A DNA stretch of 64,000 nucleotides. It comes from Isoetes taiwanensis (Eukaryota; Streptophyta; Lycopodiopsida; Isoetales; Isoetaceae). The number at the start of each line of letters is the position of its first letter. The first letter of the stretch is position 1. The notes beneath the pieces are model-generated. The model was given only the letters and a program-made list of their open reading frames with translations, made no database searches and was not told where the DNA came from. Shown in pieces: positions 32,990 through 45,775 of this stretch. Made by a program: the position numbers and the translations under genes. The stretch spans positions 2,419,678-2,483,677 of the forward strand of contig JAJEKV010000096.1 of NCBI GenBank assembly GCA_021234155.1, read 5' to 3'.

Positions 32990-35620
32990 TTTAGAAAGAG
33001 AGATTACCCAGGAGTTAAGTCGAAGGTTCTAAAGGGCATTATTACTAGAATCACAAAAAGCAAAGGAAATGTAGTTAGTGATAATTTCTGGTGATACAAA
33101 CCTTGAAAGTCACCAGAACCCTTCCACGTAGATAAACGCCATAAAGAAATTTATCTAAGTGGAAAAGAAGTAAGGTGTGCCTGCGACCTGCAATACCCAA
33201 TAGAGAACATAGAAGCATGTAATTCAAGGGATAGAGCATTAGCTTACATGTTAGAGTTTTTTAAGGAGAAGGAAGTCGGTTGTAGGACAAACAAGGATGG
33301 CAATTAGATGCAATAGGTTAGAGTTCCAGTTTCGTCTGCCCCTCTTCCAAGCCCATTGTAGATAGAATCAAGTATATTACAATGGAGACATGGATTTGAG
33401 CTTCGAGACAACAATGCTACAATAGTTTCCATGTGTTGTCCAACATTTCCGGGAGCTTACTGTGATTCACCTTTGCAATTATTAGCCTACACACAATCCT
33501 AGGATCTTGAAAGCAGGATGGAGATCATCTCTACTTCTACTCTCTGGTGCCCGATCCAATGGGGAGCTGAGGAGGCCTACTAGTAAGTTTGACCCTCTTA
33601 GTCAGAAATGATTGAAATCACCTAATTAGAACTCTCCCACCTTGCCGAAAGGTCTTGCCGCATGATAATGCTCGAGCTAACGTTTAACCCTCTATAGGTG
33701 ATATGGAGGTAATAGGTGAAGTAGGTTCAATATGCCACTAAACTAGGGCTATATAATCATGAATGAAAATATTAGAGAGCACAGTCTTAACAATAGCTAT
33801 GATTCCCTATATCTGATTGCCAAAATGTAGTTCAAGCCTTTGATATCCCTTGAGTTGAGGTAGATCATCAGATGTATTGGTATTGGGAACTTACCTTCAT
33901 ATCTCATGCCTAGATTTTAGACAAGTGGTCTGTCCGTTATATTGCCTTCAACATCTATTTTTTCAAAATACCAAGTTATGGGAGAAAAATATTGTTTTAG
34001 TTATGCTAGAGAGCAATCGTGTAGTGGATATCTGGTGTCTAGAGGGATTGATCCATGGGTTGTGGTTATCTGATCATCTGTATTATGCATTGAAGATGCC
34101 TTACTGACTCAATTTGATGGCTTGCCAATTTCAAGTATGCCATTGAATTTGAAGTGCGCATTCCACTCCATCATGAATGGTACCAATATTCGTGTTGCTA
34201 GGCCAATGGGATCTCCATTACGTAAATCTTGTTATAAGAAAAATTGGATGAGGCCCTCAATATTTTTAGTGTGGGGCCCAATCTCCTCTTATCCATGTCC
34301 ATTTAGTGGCTCTTCAACTATTCATGATCTATTTCCTTTTGCTATCTCTTTTGTACTTGTTAATGATGTTCCTTTCCATGTCCATATTCTAACCATGTCC
34401 ATGCTCTGACATTGCCAGGGTCTCTGATGGAACATTTGCTTGTGTTAGAGCATGCTAATATTAAAGCATTTGAATGCCCAAAGTGGTATAAAATATATGA
34501 TTGTTATGGATGGTTAGCTTACCTAACTACCTTGTCTTCTAGCTAACTTTTATTGCAATGTAAAATAACTGTCATAGAGCAGAGCTTTGCGATTGGTCAC
34601 ATCAGTCAGACTTGTTTAGGGTCAGTGCTTCTATATGGGATGGAAGTATGAGGGCCAGTGTAAGATCCTTTTCACTTGGGAGGACTTGGGACGGGTACAG
34701 AAAGTCATTCTTACTCGAGCACTTTAGTGCAAGTTCCCGCTCCCATATCAAATTCTTCTGCAAGAGACAGGTGCCCTACCTCTTCAAAGAGATGCTCTGG
34801 AACGTCATATACTATACTGTCAGAAAGTGGTAAGCATGTCAGACTCATGCATTCCAAACCTCGCCTACACAATGGCCATGGGTCCACAATGCCTTCAAGC
34901 TTACTTAAGGAGAAACGAACCATCTTGTACTCCAGATGGAATATGTAGGAATAGAGTTGCATGCTGGTGCATAACAATGAGGATCACAATCGCATGAAAC
35001 ACTATCTGGACACATGCTTTCCAAATAAGATTTGGAATAACATTGCTTTGGAGCTAGTAAAGATATCGCAATACAAAAACCAAATTAATCCAATGCTTGC
35101 TGCTATGGAGGTGGATTCTATGTTACTTTGATTCTGCACCTCTTGTGCTTGTTGAGGTTTTTTAGTTCTTGGCATAATTTTTTGCTTCTCTGATGGTCGT
35201 CGATACCATTGTGACGCTCCTCCGTCATATATGACAACTTGACAAATGGACCCAAGAAGAGTGAGGAAAAAAGAAGAAACATGAATAACAAGTAATGGTC
35301 TTACTAAGGCTTTGTGCTTGGCATTAAAATTGAGAATGGTGAGAGGGCAACCATTGCCTTTGAATATATTGATAATAAAATTATGGAACCATTAGAGTTC
35401 TAAATGGTTTTATACATTGCCGTGGTCTTGGCAATTGAAGCCGCAGCTTTAGTTCGAGTTTGCATGTGGTATAGTGCCACATTTTCTATGGCATTTTTTA
35501 AAGGACGTTCCTGCAAAACACCTGAAAATTTTTTCATACTAATATGCCCAAGGTGTAATTTGGATGTACAATATCTATAATGTGGGAAAATTGGAAAGTA
35601 TTAAAAGTTAAAGGTTAAGG
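32990..35620. other. Long stretch without a recognisable gene
   Basis: The sequence is about 38 percent GC with short, unrelated ORFs only (for example 33877-34107, 34122-34409, 34676-34948). No transposon terminus or RNA gene was recognised. Confidence 0.4.
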
Positions 35621-35624
35621 TTTG

Positions 35625-35733
35625 CTGGTGGGGGCTTTTTAATCCTTGACGGTAATAGGTTGAATGTTCTTTGATTGTGTTCCCATAACCCATCTAGCCT
35701 TCGTGGACGATAAAAGTCAATTCAATTCAATTT
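35625..35733 (+). mobile_element. Retroposon 3' end with (AATTC)n tail
   Basis: GGTGGGGGCTTTTTAATCC through CTTCGTGGACGATAAAAG is followed by AATTC repeats. It is the only plus-strand copy among four. The shared 3' end with differing tails implies retroposition followed by independent tail growth. Confidence 0.7.
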
Positions 35734-38720
35734 TCCTTTTGACAATGCTTAAGTTTGAGCTTTGTAGGTAAATTCTAGATGTAGCTCTTTTGTTCCAACA
35801 ATGCTTCAATGATTATGATACTTCTCCAGGATTAAGGCCTCGATGAAGACAATGCTTAAATCTTATTTCATATTCTAAATTTTCTATACGAATTGATAGG
35901 CCATCCACTTCCTTCCGATCCAAAAGGAATTCACGACCCCTTGTACAAACTATCAAGGGAAAAAATAGAATAGATATAGAATCTCCCGTAAAGCGGGTTT
36001 GTGATGGAGGTTCGATTGCTCCTCCGCTTCCTTGTGGTGAAGAAGCCTGTTTACAAGATGGGGTTTTTGACATGAGTACAGAAGATGGGGTTTTTGACAT
36101 TTGTACAGTCGCAAGACCCCTGTGTATTGAGCCATTGCAGTGCCCATTTCTTATCAATGACTCATACCATTTTTTTAAGTCATTAAAGTCGGATTAGTGC
36201 CATAATATCTTAAATCATACCATAAAAATATGTCTCCACAAAGTAATGACGTGGGAAGTCCAAGATGGCATGAAAAATGTGACATGGTATTCAAAAGTCC
36301 ATGTTGCAGTTGTAGCAATTATTGGATCAGGCTAGATGGTAGTCCAACTACCACTAAATCTTTCTTGGATTCATTCCTTCTAATTCACAAACGGTACAAC
36401 ATGCATCAAATTTTAATTTTGAATGCTGTCCATTTGCAGAAGAAAGAGCTTTTGAAGGAGGCTGAATCTACAAAAAAATGTCTTGGATTATAGTTGGGTC
36501 CGCATTCAGGGCTAATCAGCCTTACATTTAATCATTGAAGCAGTTTGAAGATGTTTCTGGACTGTACAAGTAGAAGTCGACACATTATGTTTGTCCTAGT
36601 TAAGTGAGTGCTAGCTTCGCCATTGTACAATTGTTTAATTCCTATTGATTTTTTTTTTAGAGTATGATCCCTAAACTTCATTAAGATGCTCCAAATCATT
36701 TGTGTATGACTATGTATTGACCTTCGTATTTAACATAAGAAACTCTCAACTCTTCGTATGTGTTCTTTGCTTTTAATTACCTTGGTCTCAAGTCACCTAA
36801 AGTCTCCTAAACATTCAATTTAGTGAATACCACATCCATCAAATGCAGTGCCGATGGTGCCGCATTGCTCCCTTGTAGTAATATCATATTAATAATTTTT
36901 GTTCTAAAGTGAGCAAGGGAAATAGAATCAAGAGGAAAATAAATTCTTAAATACACTAAAGCATTTCAAGTTCCTTGTGCCAATTAGTTTTGAACACCGA
37001 TGTAAAGAAGGTTTTTCCAACTGAAAATGAAAATTTTTATTGAGACAATGCATGGCAAGAAACTTTCCAAAAGATTTTTCTATAAGGCCAGAACAAAACT
37101 TCTATTGAATATCCAAATGTTTAAGGAAACAAAACTTCTATTGAATATCCAAATGGTTAAGAGAACATTACGAGATTATCCTCAAAGTTTCCCCAACACT
37201 AACCTTGGGTCAAAGGAAGAATACACGAGCAATGTCAAGTTGCACCATGTAATAAATTGTTAAACTTTCTTTTCCTTCAAGGAGTCCATGTCCACTCCGA
37301 TGATGATTGAATGGCAATCTTGAAAGCACAATGCAAGGAGGGGATGGCGCTATATAAATGGACTAGCTTGATGATATTCGAAGCTATGCTTTGACTTTCT
37401 ACTATAATGGAAAAAGTATATAACTCATATAAAATATAAAGCTTCAAGTGGAATCAAACTTCAAGCTTAAATCCGATTTTATGGCATGGGTCAAACTTCA
37501 ACCTGGTGGACTCTAATGGGTCTTGGACTCTTATGGGTTTTTTAAAAAAAATTAAAAACGATGTGCGTCGTTGGTTTTGGCTTGCTCCCCTAGATGCCAT
37601 ACAGGTGGCATGGCCTCTCACCAATGTGGCAGTCCCATGGAGAGAATGGCGGTGCGGCGAACTCCTCTCTTGATCCGGCTATGGCGTTGAAGCACGAAAG
37701 CCATGGCATCTAAGCACGGTGGAGCCAAGCTTGGCGCCGAATTAAACTTTCAACGGATTTATTCTAGCTGCCCTGCTTTAGAATACAAGCTTTGAATCCT
37801 ACTACAAGGAGAAGAAAGAATCGTTCAACTGCAAACCCAGTTCTATTTGATCCGCTGATGGTTTTTATGCTGCACAACCCAAAATAGAAACAGTATAGAA
37901 GCAATAAAGCTTCACATTCAAAGCTTCGGATTCGAAGCAAGGACGCCAAATTAAACTCAAAGCTCTCTTCCCTGCCTTGCTCTCTTCCCTGATCTAGCCC
38001 GCCCTGCTCTCTATGCCTATCCATGTCTGTAAATCCATGGCTGCCTAATATCATCGCTGCCCTGCAAGGGAAACCACCCTGTCTCACACAATCGGCCATG
38101 CTTGCTTGCAAAATTGGTCAATTCAGGCAAACAATCCTGTTTCTAGATCTGCAGGCTTCTCTTAAGCACGCTACATATGCCACAAATAGAAACACGATCT
38201 TCAGCTACACACAGAACCATTGAAGTAAAAAAAAAAGCCATCCAATGGCTATCATATTTTCCACCAAAAACAATTTAACCCCGAGCCTAAAAATGATTGC
38301 AGAACTCTAATGGCATGCAAAACAGAACGTCTTAAGTTAAAAAATGCGCCCAAAATCAATAAAACGAACATGTTCCTGCCTCGAACCTCCTGGTTTCAAC
38401 CATTAAAATCATAGAAACAAAAGCACAACAAATAGTGCAAGGGAGCTTATAAAGGAATCTTCTGCATGGCTCTTTAGACCTAGGGTGGGAAAAGCTTCCA
38501 CCTTCCCGCTTTGGGAGGCGAAGTAGAAGATTACATTCTACAATCTTTGTTTAAGCAAATAAATTCTGCCCCTCAGGGGCTGAAAATAACTTTAGCAACA
38601 AATGGTTCTATTAAGGCGAAATTATAGAAGTCTAATCCTAGGAAACAAAACGGTCTGTACCAAGGCAGCAAACAATTGCACGGTAGTTATCTTCCTTTTT
38701 CACCATGCACAACTCCATTG
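35734..38720. other. Stretch without a recognisable gene
   Basis: A 33-base direct repeat (CAAAACTTCTATTGAATATC...) occurs at about 37093-37158. The minus-strand ORF at 35813-36157 is Ser/Pro-rich with a duplicated block (MSKTPS) and resembles nothing known to me. Near 37560-37740 the sequence is GC-richer, without an ORF. Confidence 0.4.
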
Positions 38721-38727
38721 TGATTCT

Positions 38728-41700
38728 CTATTTCTTCTTTCCTTTCTTGCCACTAGGGTTCTTACCAACTGCAAAAACTCCAACCACTTCGATGCTGTGA
38801 CGACAATGAATACTAGGTTAGAGGATTGGGCAACACTACTAGCACTAGGCATACAATGCAATGACAATGCAAGGACATCCAATGTACGTTGTTCAATATA
38901 GCTGTACCTATCAGTTCCTGGGAAAAAATTGAAAGCACAGCCATCTTCTAAGTGCCATGCACCATCTTGTTCAAGTGCCCGACAATCCTGAGAGACAATT
39001 CATGATAAATATAAGACACACATGCCAAAACAATGTAATTAAGCAAAACAGCAGTACTAAAGTTCATTATATTACACATTGAAAGAATTTCACAAAAACG
39101 TTTACTTATTCTGTCATATTGTATGTGCCACCTAAGAATCTTGGAACCTACATGTTGTCTCTCTAAATTAAGTAGGAACACACATGTCAATTCAAATGAG
39201 AGCTTAGCAACCTACTTCCTTGAATGCCTTCCATCCACAACTAATATATATGAATTTCTTTAACTGAGCTGCACGTTCTGTGTCATCTTTCAATACTTGA
39301 ACATCTTGTGCAAGTGCAGCCTGTGCACGTAAAACCCAAGGACGCTTCTCTTCTCTGATATTCAAATTCAATATTAGTCAAGCAGATCTCCATATTGACT
39401 ATATGAGGATATAATTGATAAAATTAGGATATACTGCTCTTTATCACAATTATACTATTAAAGAACGTGCACAGACTCTGCACTCACCTCACTGGTGGAG
39501 ATCGCATTTTTCCCTGTGCTCGTAAAGAAGCAACTCTTAATGCTTCAATGACAGAGGGTGGCAACCCCTTTCTTGGAGGATCTGCAATTACAATGTCGCA
39601 ACCTTCAATCCACTTGATTGGGTTCTGCAGGCAACAGCATGAACACTTAGCGTGATATAATCCAAGGCAGCTATAATCTGTGACTCAAACATTCAATTGT
39701 GATGATTTACAATCGTGCAAAAGTATCAAAAATATGACTTGCCCTTTCACATTCCACCAAAATCTTTCCCACATCCAAGAACAATCTAATCTGTTTTTGT
39801 CCTGCTCCAGGAATGTAATGCTCCTAGATGCCCATTGCCCTCTTACTAGTACAGGCTTCATAGAATCATCATTGCAAATAATTTATTCTAGCATTTTCTC
39901 ACTCTTATTGCCATTTTTAATCAAGTAATTCAGTTCATACCTTAGATGCATCTGCATGATGCCAACTGATCTCTAGTTCTTTTCTCCTGGGAAAACGTGC
40001 AAGCGTTCTTCTAAATGGTTCTTGGGAATCTTTGTTTCTTTCGACACATTTCAGGAACCTATGTACAAACGGCAAAATTAAAACTCATCTCGCAATTCGA
40101 TCCAGCCATAACATGGGAGGAGGAAGAAAAATCTGAAACGAAATTGTGCCTGAGTGATTTTGCTGCAGCTAGACTGAGACCAATTACTCCTACTCCAGCA
40201 AATAGTTCCACAACTCTGCTCCTTTTCTTAACATATCGCCTCATCCTTTTAAGCATTGCTTCATATGCCTAATATATTTCATCAAAAATAGAGGCACAAT
40301 CGTCATCTACATCCAACATATAACATCCCAAGCTCGCTCGTAAAAGAATTATTGAGTTGTTACAATTCTCTTTTAAAGTCCTGAGCATGGTGTACAACTA
40401 AGAAAAGAGAGATTCCTTTAAACGACATGCTTCTTCATATAAAGTCCTTGATGTTATATACAGGTAAGCAGACAAGATTTGTACCAACACCACATGTTCC
40501 ATGTGAGTCCACCAGAGATGGCACGTGCACAGCCTCAGGTAATGACTGTAAGGTGTTAGATTGCCTCAGTTATAAGAATAAGAAAGGCAGGTGCACAGAC
40601 AAGGCAGCTGCAGCATATACATGTAGGTGGTAGCAGCAAGCTGTAGGCAGAGGTTTTATCCTGGTAGGATACAACTGGTAAAAGCATCATTCATCCGTTT
40701 ACATTCCTTCGTTTGCTAACTATTGCATTGTCTCTACTGCAGATTTTATAGTTTACACATTTCCTCCACAGGTAATCAGCATAAGAGATAGTGTATACAA
40801 AGATCAGAACAGACATACTTCGTAATTAGCTTGTCCAAAACTAGCTGGCATATAACAAACATCCACTCCACCTTGACGTTCCCATAATTCGCTTTCGCCT
40901 GCAAGAAGCTTCCATTTCTCACCAAATATCACCTGCTTTAAATACAAATAGATTAGTCACGATACATAGCAAACTATGAGACCAAAATATCTAGCAAGTT
41001 AGCTTACATTGGTTTGTGAAGGTTGAAAATTTGCCCATACAGAATGAATGAGATGGCTCTCACTATCCTTTCCAGCTTTAGCCCAAAGCACCTAACATGT
41101 CAGAAAGAAAGATCAAATGCATGAGTGTGGTTAAGTGACTATCATCAAATTAGGCATAAAGTTGCCATAGATGTATTTATCTGGTATCAACAAATAAATA
41201 ATTGGAAGGTATGAGGTCATCGGCTGTTGAGGTTACGAATTGTATATGATCCATTGAACTATTACTACATGGCTGATCTTTCTTTTTTATTTAGGTGTTA
41301 AGTATACAGGTGTTGTGTTCTTAATTGAACTTTATTTGTGCACATCATGTTCGTCTGGGCATTGATCAGGCGAAGGGGCTCATAAAAGGCTCGCAAACAG
41401 ACGAAAAATAAGCATTTTTCCTAGCAGACACCGCTTCTTTCTTTAGGTGTACTTTGTTTCATTGTCTATAAGCCCTAGTCTTTGTAAGAAATTCCAGACA
41501 AAAACGTGATGCATACATTCTGTTCTCTAAAACCAAAAAGCCGAGGGAACTACCTCACTAAGCCTTCTTAATTGTGTAGTTGCAAAGTTCTCCTCACTGC
41601 AATTCCAAACAAGTGATACTTGCACTCTACCTGTTTGCATTGGCCAGGACAAATGCCACATAATCAACACCCATTCATTTAGCCACAGAAAAAGAATATC

Positions 41701-43649
41701 TTACCATTTGCATACCGTTCTGCATTAGGCAACCGAGTAACATAAGTTGAAAGAACCAACTGCAAAGATCACCTTTATCATTTTAGGCTAAACCCTTAAA
41801 AGTAGTCAGTAAATCCTACCTGAATATATCGCAACTCTCCTGTACAAGATGTTTCATCATATGGTTTTATCCCCAACTCTCTGATAGCTGCAGACACCAT
41901 ATGGTTAAAATGTCGAGATACATAATTCTGTTATACGTAGCAATGCAGAGGAGCAAATAACCAACCTTCTTTCAGAATCTCAACTGCTACATTTAGAGAT
42001 GGATGGTGCGCTGCATCGACAAAAGATACGCCATTAATTATTCATACTTCTAAAGCATCCCATGAAGTTTCATGAACATATTCCATTAGCTAATTCAGAC
42101 TTATACGTTTGCTATTAGAACGATAAAGAAATTGCATAGCACAGAAGAAACTAACAGTTTGAAAACATTTCAGCCAGATCAGCTAAGTGCATTTTTTGAT
42201 ACCTCGGCATACAGGAATATTTGTTATCTCATGACTATTATCCTCAAAAAGCCCAATAAGAGGTTCTTCTGGTGTCCCTCGTACTGCCAGCTTTGCTCTG
42301 CATCTCCATCCCCACTGATGAAACATCCCATAAAGAACATTTCTATCAAAAAAATACGAGGAGGTTACATGTAGAAAAATAAGAACTTCTATTAGGAGGA
42401 CAAATTGTAAAATATGGGCCAAAGAAATTGCTAACCACACGGTTTGTTTCCAAAGAAAAGTCTTCAACACCACGCCGTCTGAAAAAGCTGGCTGCATCTT
42501 TCATAACTGGTGGATCATGTAATGCCTTCTCAAGAACACAGCCAGAGCATCTGAAATGAGACAAAGCCTATTGGTCGAGACCATGATACAAAACTACTCT
42601 ATAGTTATTATAACCAAGCCCTGATGAATGCTGCCTAGATTTGTTTATTTTGGTTGATGAACCAGCCATTACTGCGACAATTGAATTATGGGTCAGTATG
42701 TAATGTTTTCATCCATCTTCCTTGTCATGTCTATGAGCCCCAGGATGCTCTAACGTATGTACTAATAATTTATTGCTTTGGAAGTTCCCATAGCTAAGAC
42801 TTATGATTTTTCTATTCTGCATATATCTAATACGCCCATATGCTTAAGGATGAACCTGGAGAAATGCTGGCAATTCAATTCAGCATCAGGCATTCCACTT
42901 GAAATAACAGCTCTTAGATTGCCATCTGATACAGCAACGGTAGTGTTGCGATCTGAAGCAGAATGTTCGCGATCTGAAGCAGAATGTTCGACCACATTGG
43001 CATTTCCTTCATCTCCATCTTCTTTTTTCTTAGGTTTATCACCTGGAAATAAATCCCACTTAGGCATTCCAGGAATGTTCCGTGATGGCCGAAATCTTCT
43101 CCTCTTCAAGCTAATTACATCCTCATCAACTACTTCTTCTGTCTCAAAATCTTCATCACTATCAAAAACCTCTAGCATGTCCACTGTAGGCCACCTCGGC
43201 CGGGTGACAAAAATGCTTTCTGATTTTCCCTTCTTTTTTCTGCCGCTGGGTTTCTCCACATCCACAAATCTGAGACCTTGATCCTTTTTTTTCTTCTTGG
43301 GCTGCCATAGTGCGAACCCATCTCCAACATACACTTTCCCCTCCTTTCCATTAACTCGGCCACTTAAGTCAACCTTGTCAAGCTTTTGGCCTATTCCATT
43401 CGTCAAAAACTGCTCGGTTAGCTTTGGGGGCTGCTCCTTCTTCTTCCTTGGAGGAGGTAACTCTAAACTCAATTCTGATTCAATCTCCTTTACCACTTCT
43501 GCTGAATCAGTTCTCCACGAACCGCCAACAAAATAAGCTGCAGTGGCCGATTTTTGAAGCCTGCAAGGCATGCGACATGGAAGGGCTGATATATAAACCA
43601 GGCGGGAGGTCGCCATAGCCAGACCTCTAAAGCCAAATTTTATCACCAA
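38728..43649 (-). CDS. TrmA/RumA-family RNA (uracil-C5) methyltransferase, 15 exons
   Basis: Members transfer methyl from SAM to C5 of uridine in tRNA or rRNA. My exons (minus strand): 43649-42856, 42550-42436, 42314-42203, 42010-41966, 41887-41820, 41759-41705, 41630-41554, 41091-41008, 40932-40819, 40268-40150, 40058-39941, 39624-39488, 39354-39216, 38987-38908, 38794-38728; 2124 nt, 707 residues, no frame break. A second ATG (MATSRLVYIS, 43616) may be the true start and resembles an organelle transit peptide. A Lys/Asp/Glu-rich linker follows. Then come the Fe-S cysteines (CQHF...CSGC), WGWRCRAKLAVRG, ASFGQANY, SAM motif ELFAGVGVIGLSLA, ADPPRKGL, the catalytic Cys in YISCGW, NFFPGTDSIEV and a Lys-rich end. 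Intron 10 has a GC donor (CAG/GCACAA); the other introns are GT-AG. It looks like the orthologue of the Arabidopsis At3g21300-type protein (from memory). Confidence 0.92.
42949..42992. repeat. 21-bp tandem duplication within the methyltransferase linker
   Basis: The unit GATCTGAAGCAGAATGTTCG(C/A) is present twice in exon 1 and duplicates the heptapeptide EHSASDR in the disordered linker. The length is a multiple of three, so the frame is kept. Confidence 0.8.
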
Positions 43650-43654
43650 CCCAT

Positions 43655-44095
43655 GATTTCAGTCATATATGTTGTTAATGTATTTCATAAATAAAGAGCA
43701 TGAAATCTTACTGTTGTTGCCTTCAATTAAAAAGAAGTTTTATTAGGGTGGGGTTGCCTGCTTTCGCGAATGTACCATACCCTGTGGTACCAAATATCTG
43801 TTTCCTCGCTGTCCTATTCCCCTTCCCAACGTGTGGCAAGTGTCGCTCGTTCGTCCAACCTGAAGCCACGGTGCCCACACCAACGACCCATCGTTTGCGC
43901 ACATGAATACCCTCTATCGTGGCCATCCCGAGGCATGATTCAATGCTGGGGGCTGGAATTGGCGGGCTAATTTCAGCCATAATCGCTTTGAACGAGATGG
44001 ATTATCAAGATTATGCAGCAGGCTCGAGCAATCCCATCAAACATAGATCAATCCGGCCAAAAATCAATCTCTTCCCCTGTTTTCGCTGCACACGG
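43655..44095. other. Upstream region of the methyltransferase gene
   Basis: About 440 bases holding the presumed promoter of the minus-strand methyltransferase and the left flank of the Pogo remnant. No conserved protein is encoded in the short overlapping ORFs. Confidence 0.4.
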
Positions 44096-44100
44096 GAGCG

Positions 44101-45775
44101 ATGGTGTCAACTAGGGCCCGACCACAGATTGATGCCACAGCTCCGAGCAGTGGCAAAGCAATGGCAGCGGCTAGCAAACGGGTTTGTGTGCCCAAAGCCA
44201 AGAAGATAGGGTCAGCAGCTAGCGGATTTGCACCTGCAATACCAAGGAGACCAACAAAGCGAGGGCAATGGACGGAGGAAGAGATGTCGAACGCTCTTGA
44301 TGAGGTAAGTGAAAATGGAATTTCAATTAGAGAGGCATCTAGACGGTCTGGAATACCAGAGTCGTCCATCAAGGATTGGCTGTATGGGCGGGTTTCAAAA
44401 AAGAATACAAGGCAGATCCTGGCACCAGCCCAAGAAAAGAAATTGGTTGATTGGGCAATAGACATGACAGATGGCCATTGTAAAGGAGCTGTCTCTGAAC
44501 GAGACTTGAACCCACTACCTCTGGAGTGGTAGTTGCGCATCTTAACCGAAAAGGCCACGATGATTTGGATGAAACCAAATCACACGCTCCAGACCTGATA
44601 GTTAATCGTCACACTATCCTCCCCTCAAGGCCCCCCCTCCTTGAAGGCTTGCAACCGGGGGAATTGGGGGCGGGCCGAACTCGATCTGCAAGGGACTGAA
44701 ACCGAGGAGTGTGACGACAACCATCTGGACCTCCAACCCTATTACGGGTTGCCCACACCACTAGGGCATGACATCGTGGCCTTTTCGGTTAGGATGCGCA
44801 GCTACCACTCCAGAGGTAGTGTTCAGACCCTTAAATGTGACAGTATGATTTGGATGAAACCAAATCACACGCTCCAGACCTGATAGTTAATCGTCACAGG
44901 AGCGTGCAACTGAGATGGCAAGGGAGGGTAATTCATCCTTTGATGGTGTGCCAGGGAGCGAATGGTGGAAGCATTTCAAGCAGAGACACCCTGAGGTCTC
45001 TCTCAAGAGTGCCGAAACATTGGAGGTTTCACGTGCTCGGGCAATGAATCAAGCCAACCTGGATGGCTTCTACACAGGGTTGAAAAAAAAGTATGATGAG
45101 TTTAGCTTTCCCCCTCAAGAATCTGGAATGCAGACGAGACAGAGATCCAAGATGGGAAAGTCAAGGGTTTGAGGATAATTGCCAGGAAAGGGGAGAATAG
45201 GCTTAGCGAGCTAGTGATGAATACAAGGGAATTGGTAACTATTATAGTGTGTGTCAATGCAGAACGGTTCAGGCTGCCTAACCTATATATCTTCAAGGGT
45301 ACAAGGATGAGGCAACACAACATAGCAAGGTGTGAAGGGGGAACAATTCAGGCTATCTCATTTTCAGCCCAGAGTCCCTGGAGGGGTATCACCTGATCAA
45401 CCTCATCTCGTACTGATGGCTGGCCATGGTAGCCATGTGGATGTCATCAAAGAGCTGGGCATACATTTTGCCCTACTACCTGCCCACACATCACATAGGC
45501 TACAACCACTAGATGTGTCTTGCTTTGCACCATTTAAAGCTGCATTCAAAAGACTTAGAGCAGACTATATGGTGAAGAAGGGTGGGACTAAACCAAAGAG
45601 GGAAGACATAAACTGATTTTCCAGTCCATTGCAGCTGGTCTAACAGTCTCCAACATAAAGGCAGGTTTCATAGCAACTGGAATATGGCCATTTAACCCAA
45701 CAAAGGTGGTTCCTGGAAGGGAAGGACCAAGGTTTGCAGGGAAAGACGTATACGTGCCAGCACCGCCCATTAGAT
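44101..45775 (+). pseudogene. Pogo/Tigger-like transposase pseudogene
   Basis: The first part (44101-44488) encodes a basic N-terminus and a Psq-type helix-turn-helix (QWTEEEMSNALDEV, SIREASRRSGIPESSIKDWL). After an insertion at 44489-44897 the CENP-B-like HTH continues (SEWWKHFKQRHPEVSL, RARAMNQANLDGF), then the DDE endonuclease domain in pieces: TIIVCVNAERFRLP with IFKG near 45240-45300, MAGHGSH near 45420, and LLPAHTSHRLQPLDV near 45475-45515. The C-terminal GIWPFNPTK block lies in a shifted frame near 45690. There are several frameshifts, and a catalytic Asp is replaced by Ala in the GHGSH motif (the family has DGHxSH). Neither terminal inverted repeat was located with confidence. Confidence 0.85.
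44489..44897. mobile_element. SINE-like insertion with tRNA-related inverted arms
   Basis: The 409-base insert interrupts the Pogo transposase and is flanked by AGGAG (44484-44488 and 44898-44902). Its arms at about 44496-44561 and 44772-44829 are inverted copies of a tRNA-like sequence; read on the minus strand the left arm has CGGTTAAGATGCGCAACTAC, a CTCCAGA anticodon-loop-like stretch and a box-B match GGTTCAAGTCTC. A 53-base direct repeat (starting TGATTTGGATGAAACC) occurs at 44560-44612 and 44845-44897, the second ending exactly at the insertion border. This looks like two tRNA-derived SINE copies joined head to head. Confidence 0.6.

Noticed and set aside
36000-36030. GGTTCGATT next to GGAG/CTCC as a tRNA T-arm
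   Set aside because: The stem does not pair over five bases, and no D-arm or anticodon arm lies at the right distance.
35813-36157. Minus-strand ORF of 114 codons that looks plastid-like in base composition
   Set aside because: I could not match it to any plastid gene, and it contains a recent local duplication (MSKTPS block). Composition alone is not evidence of organelle DNA.
38700-38882. Read-through C-terminus of the methyltransferase (60 codons from MDVLALS)
   Set aside because: Splicing from 38908 to 38794 restores the family-typical GTDSIEV end and a stop at 38728, so the read-through frame is an artefact.
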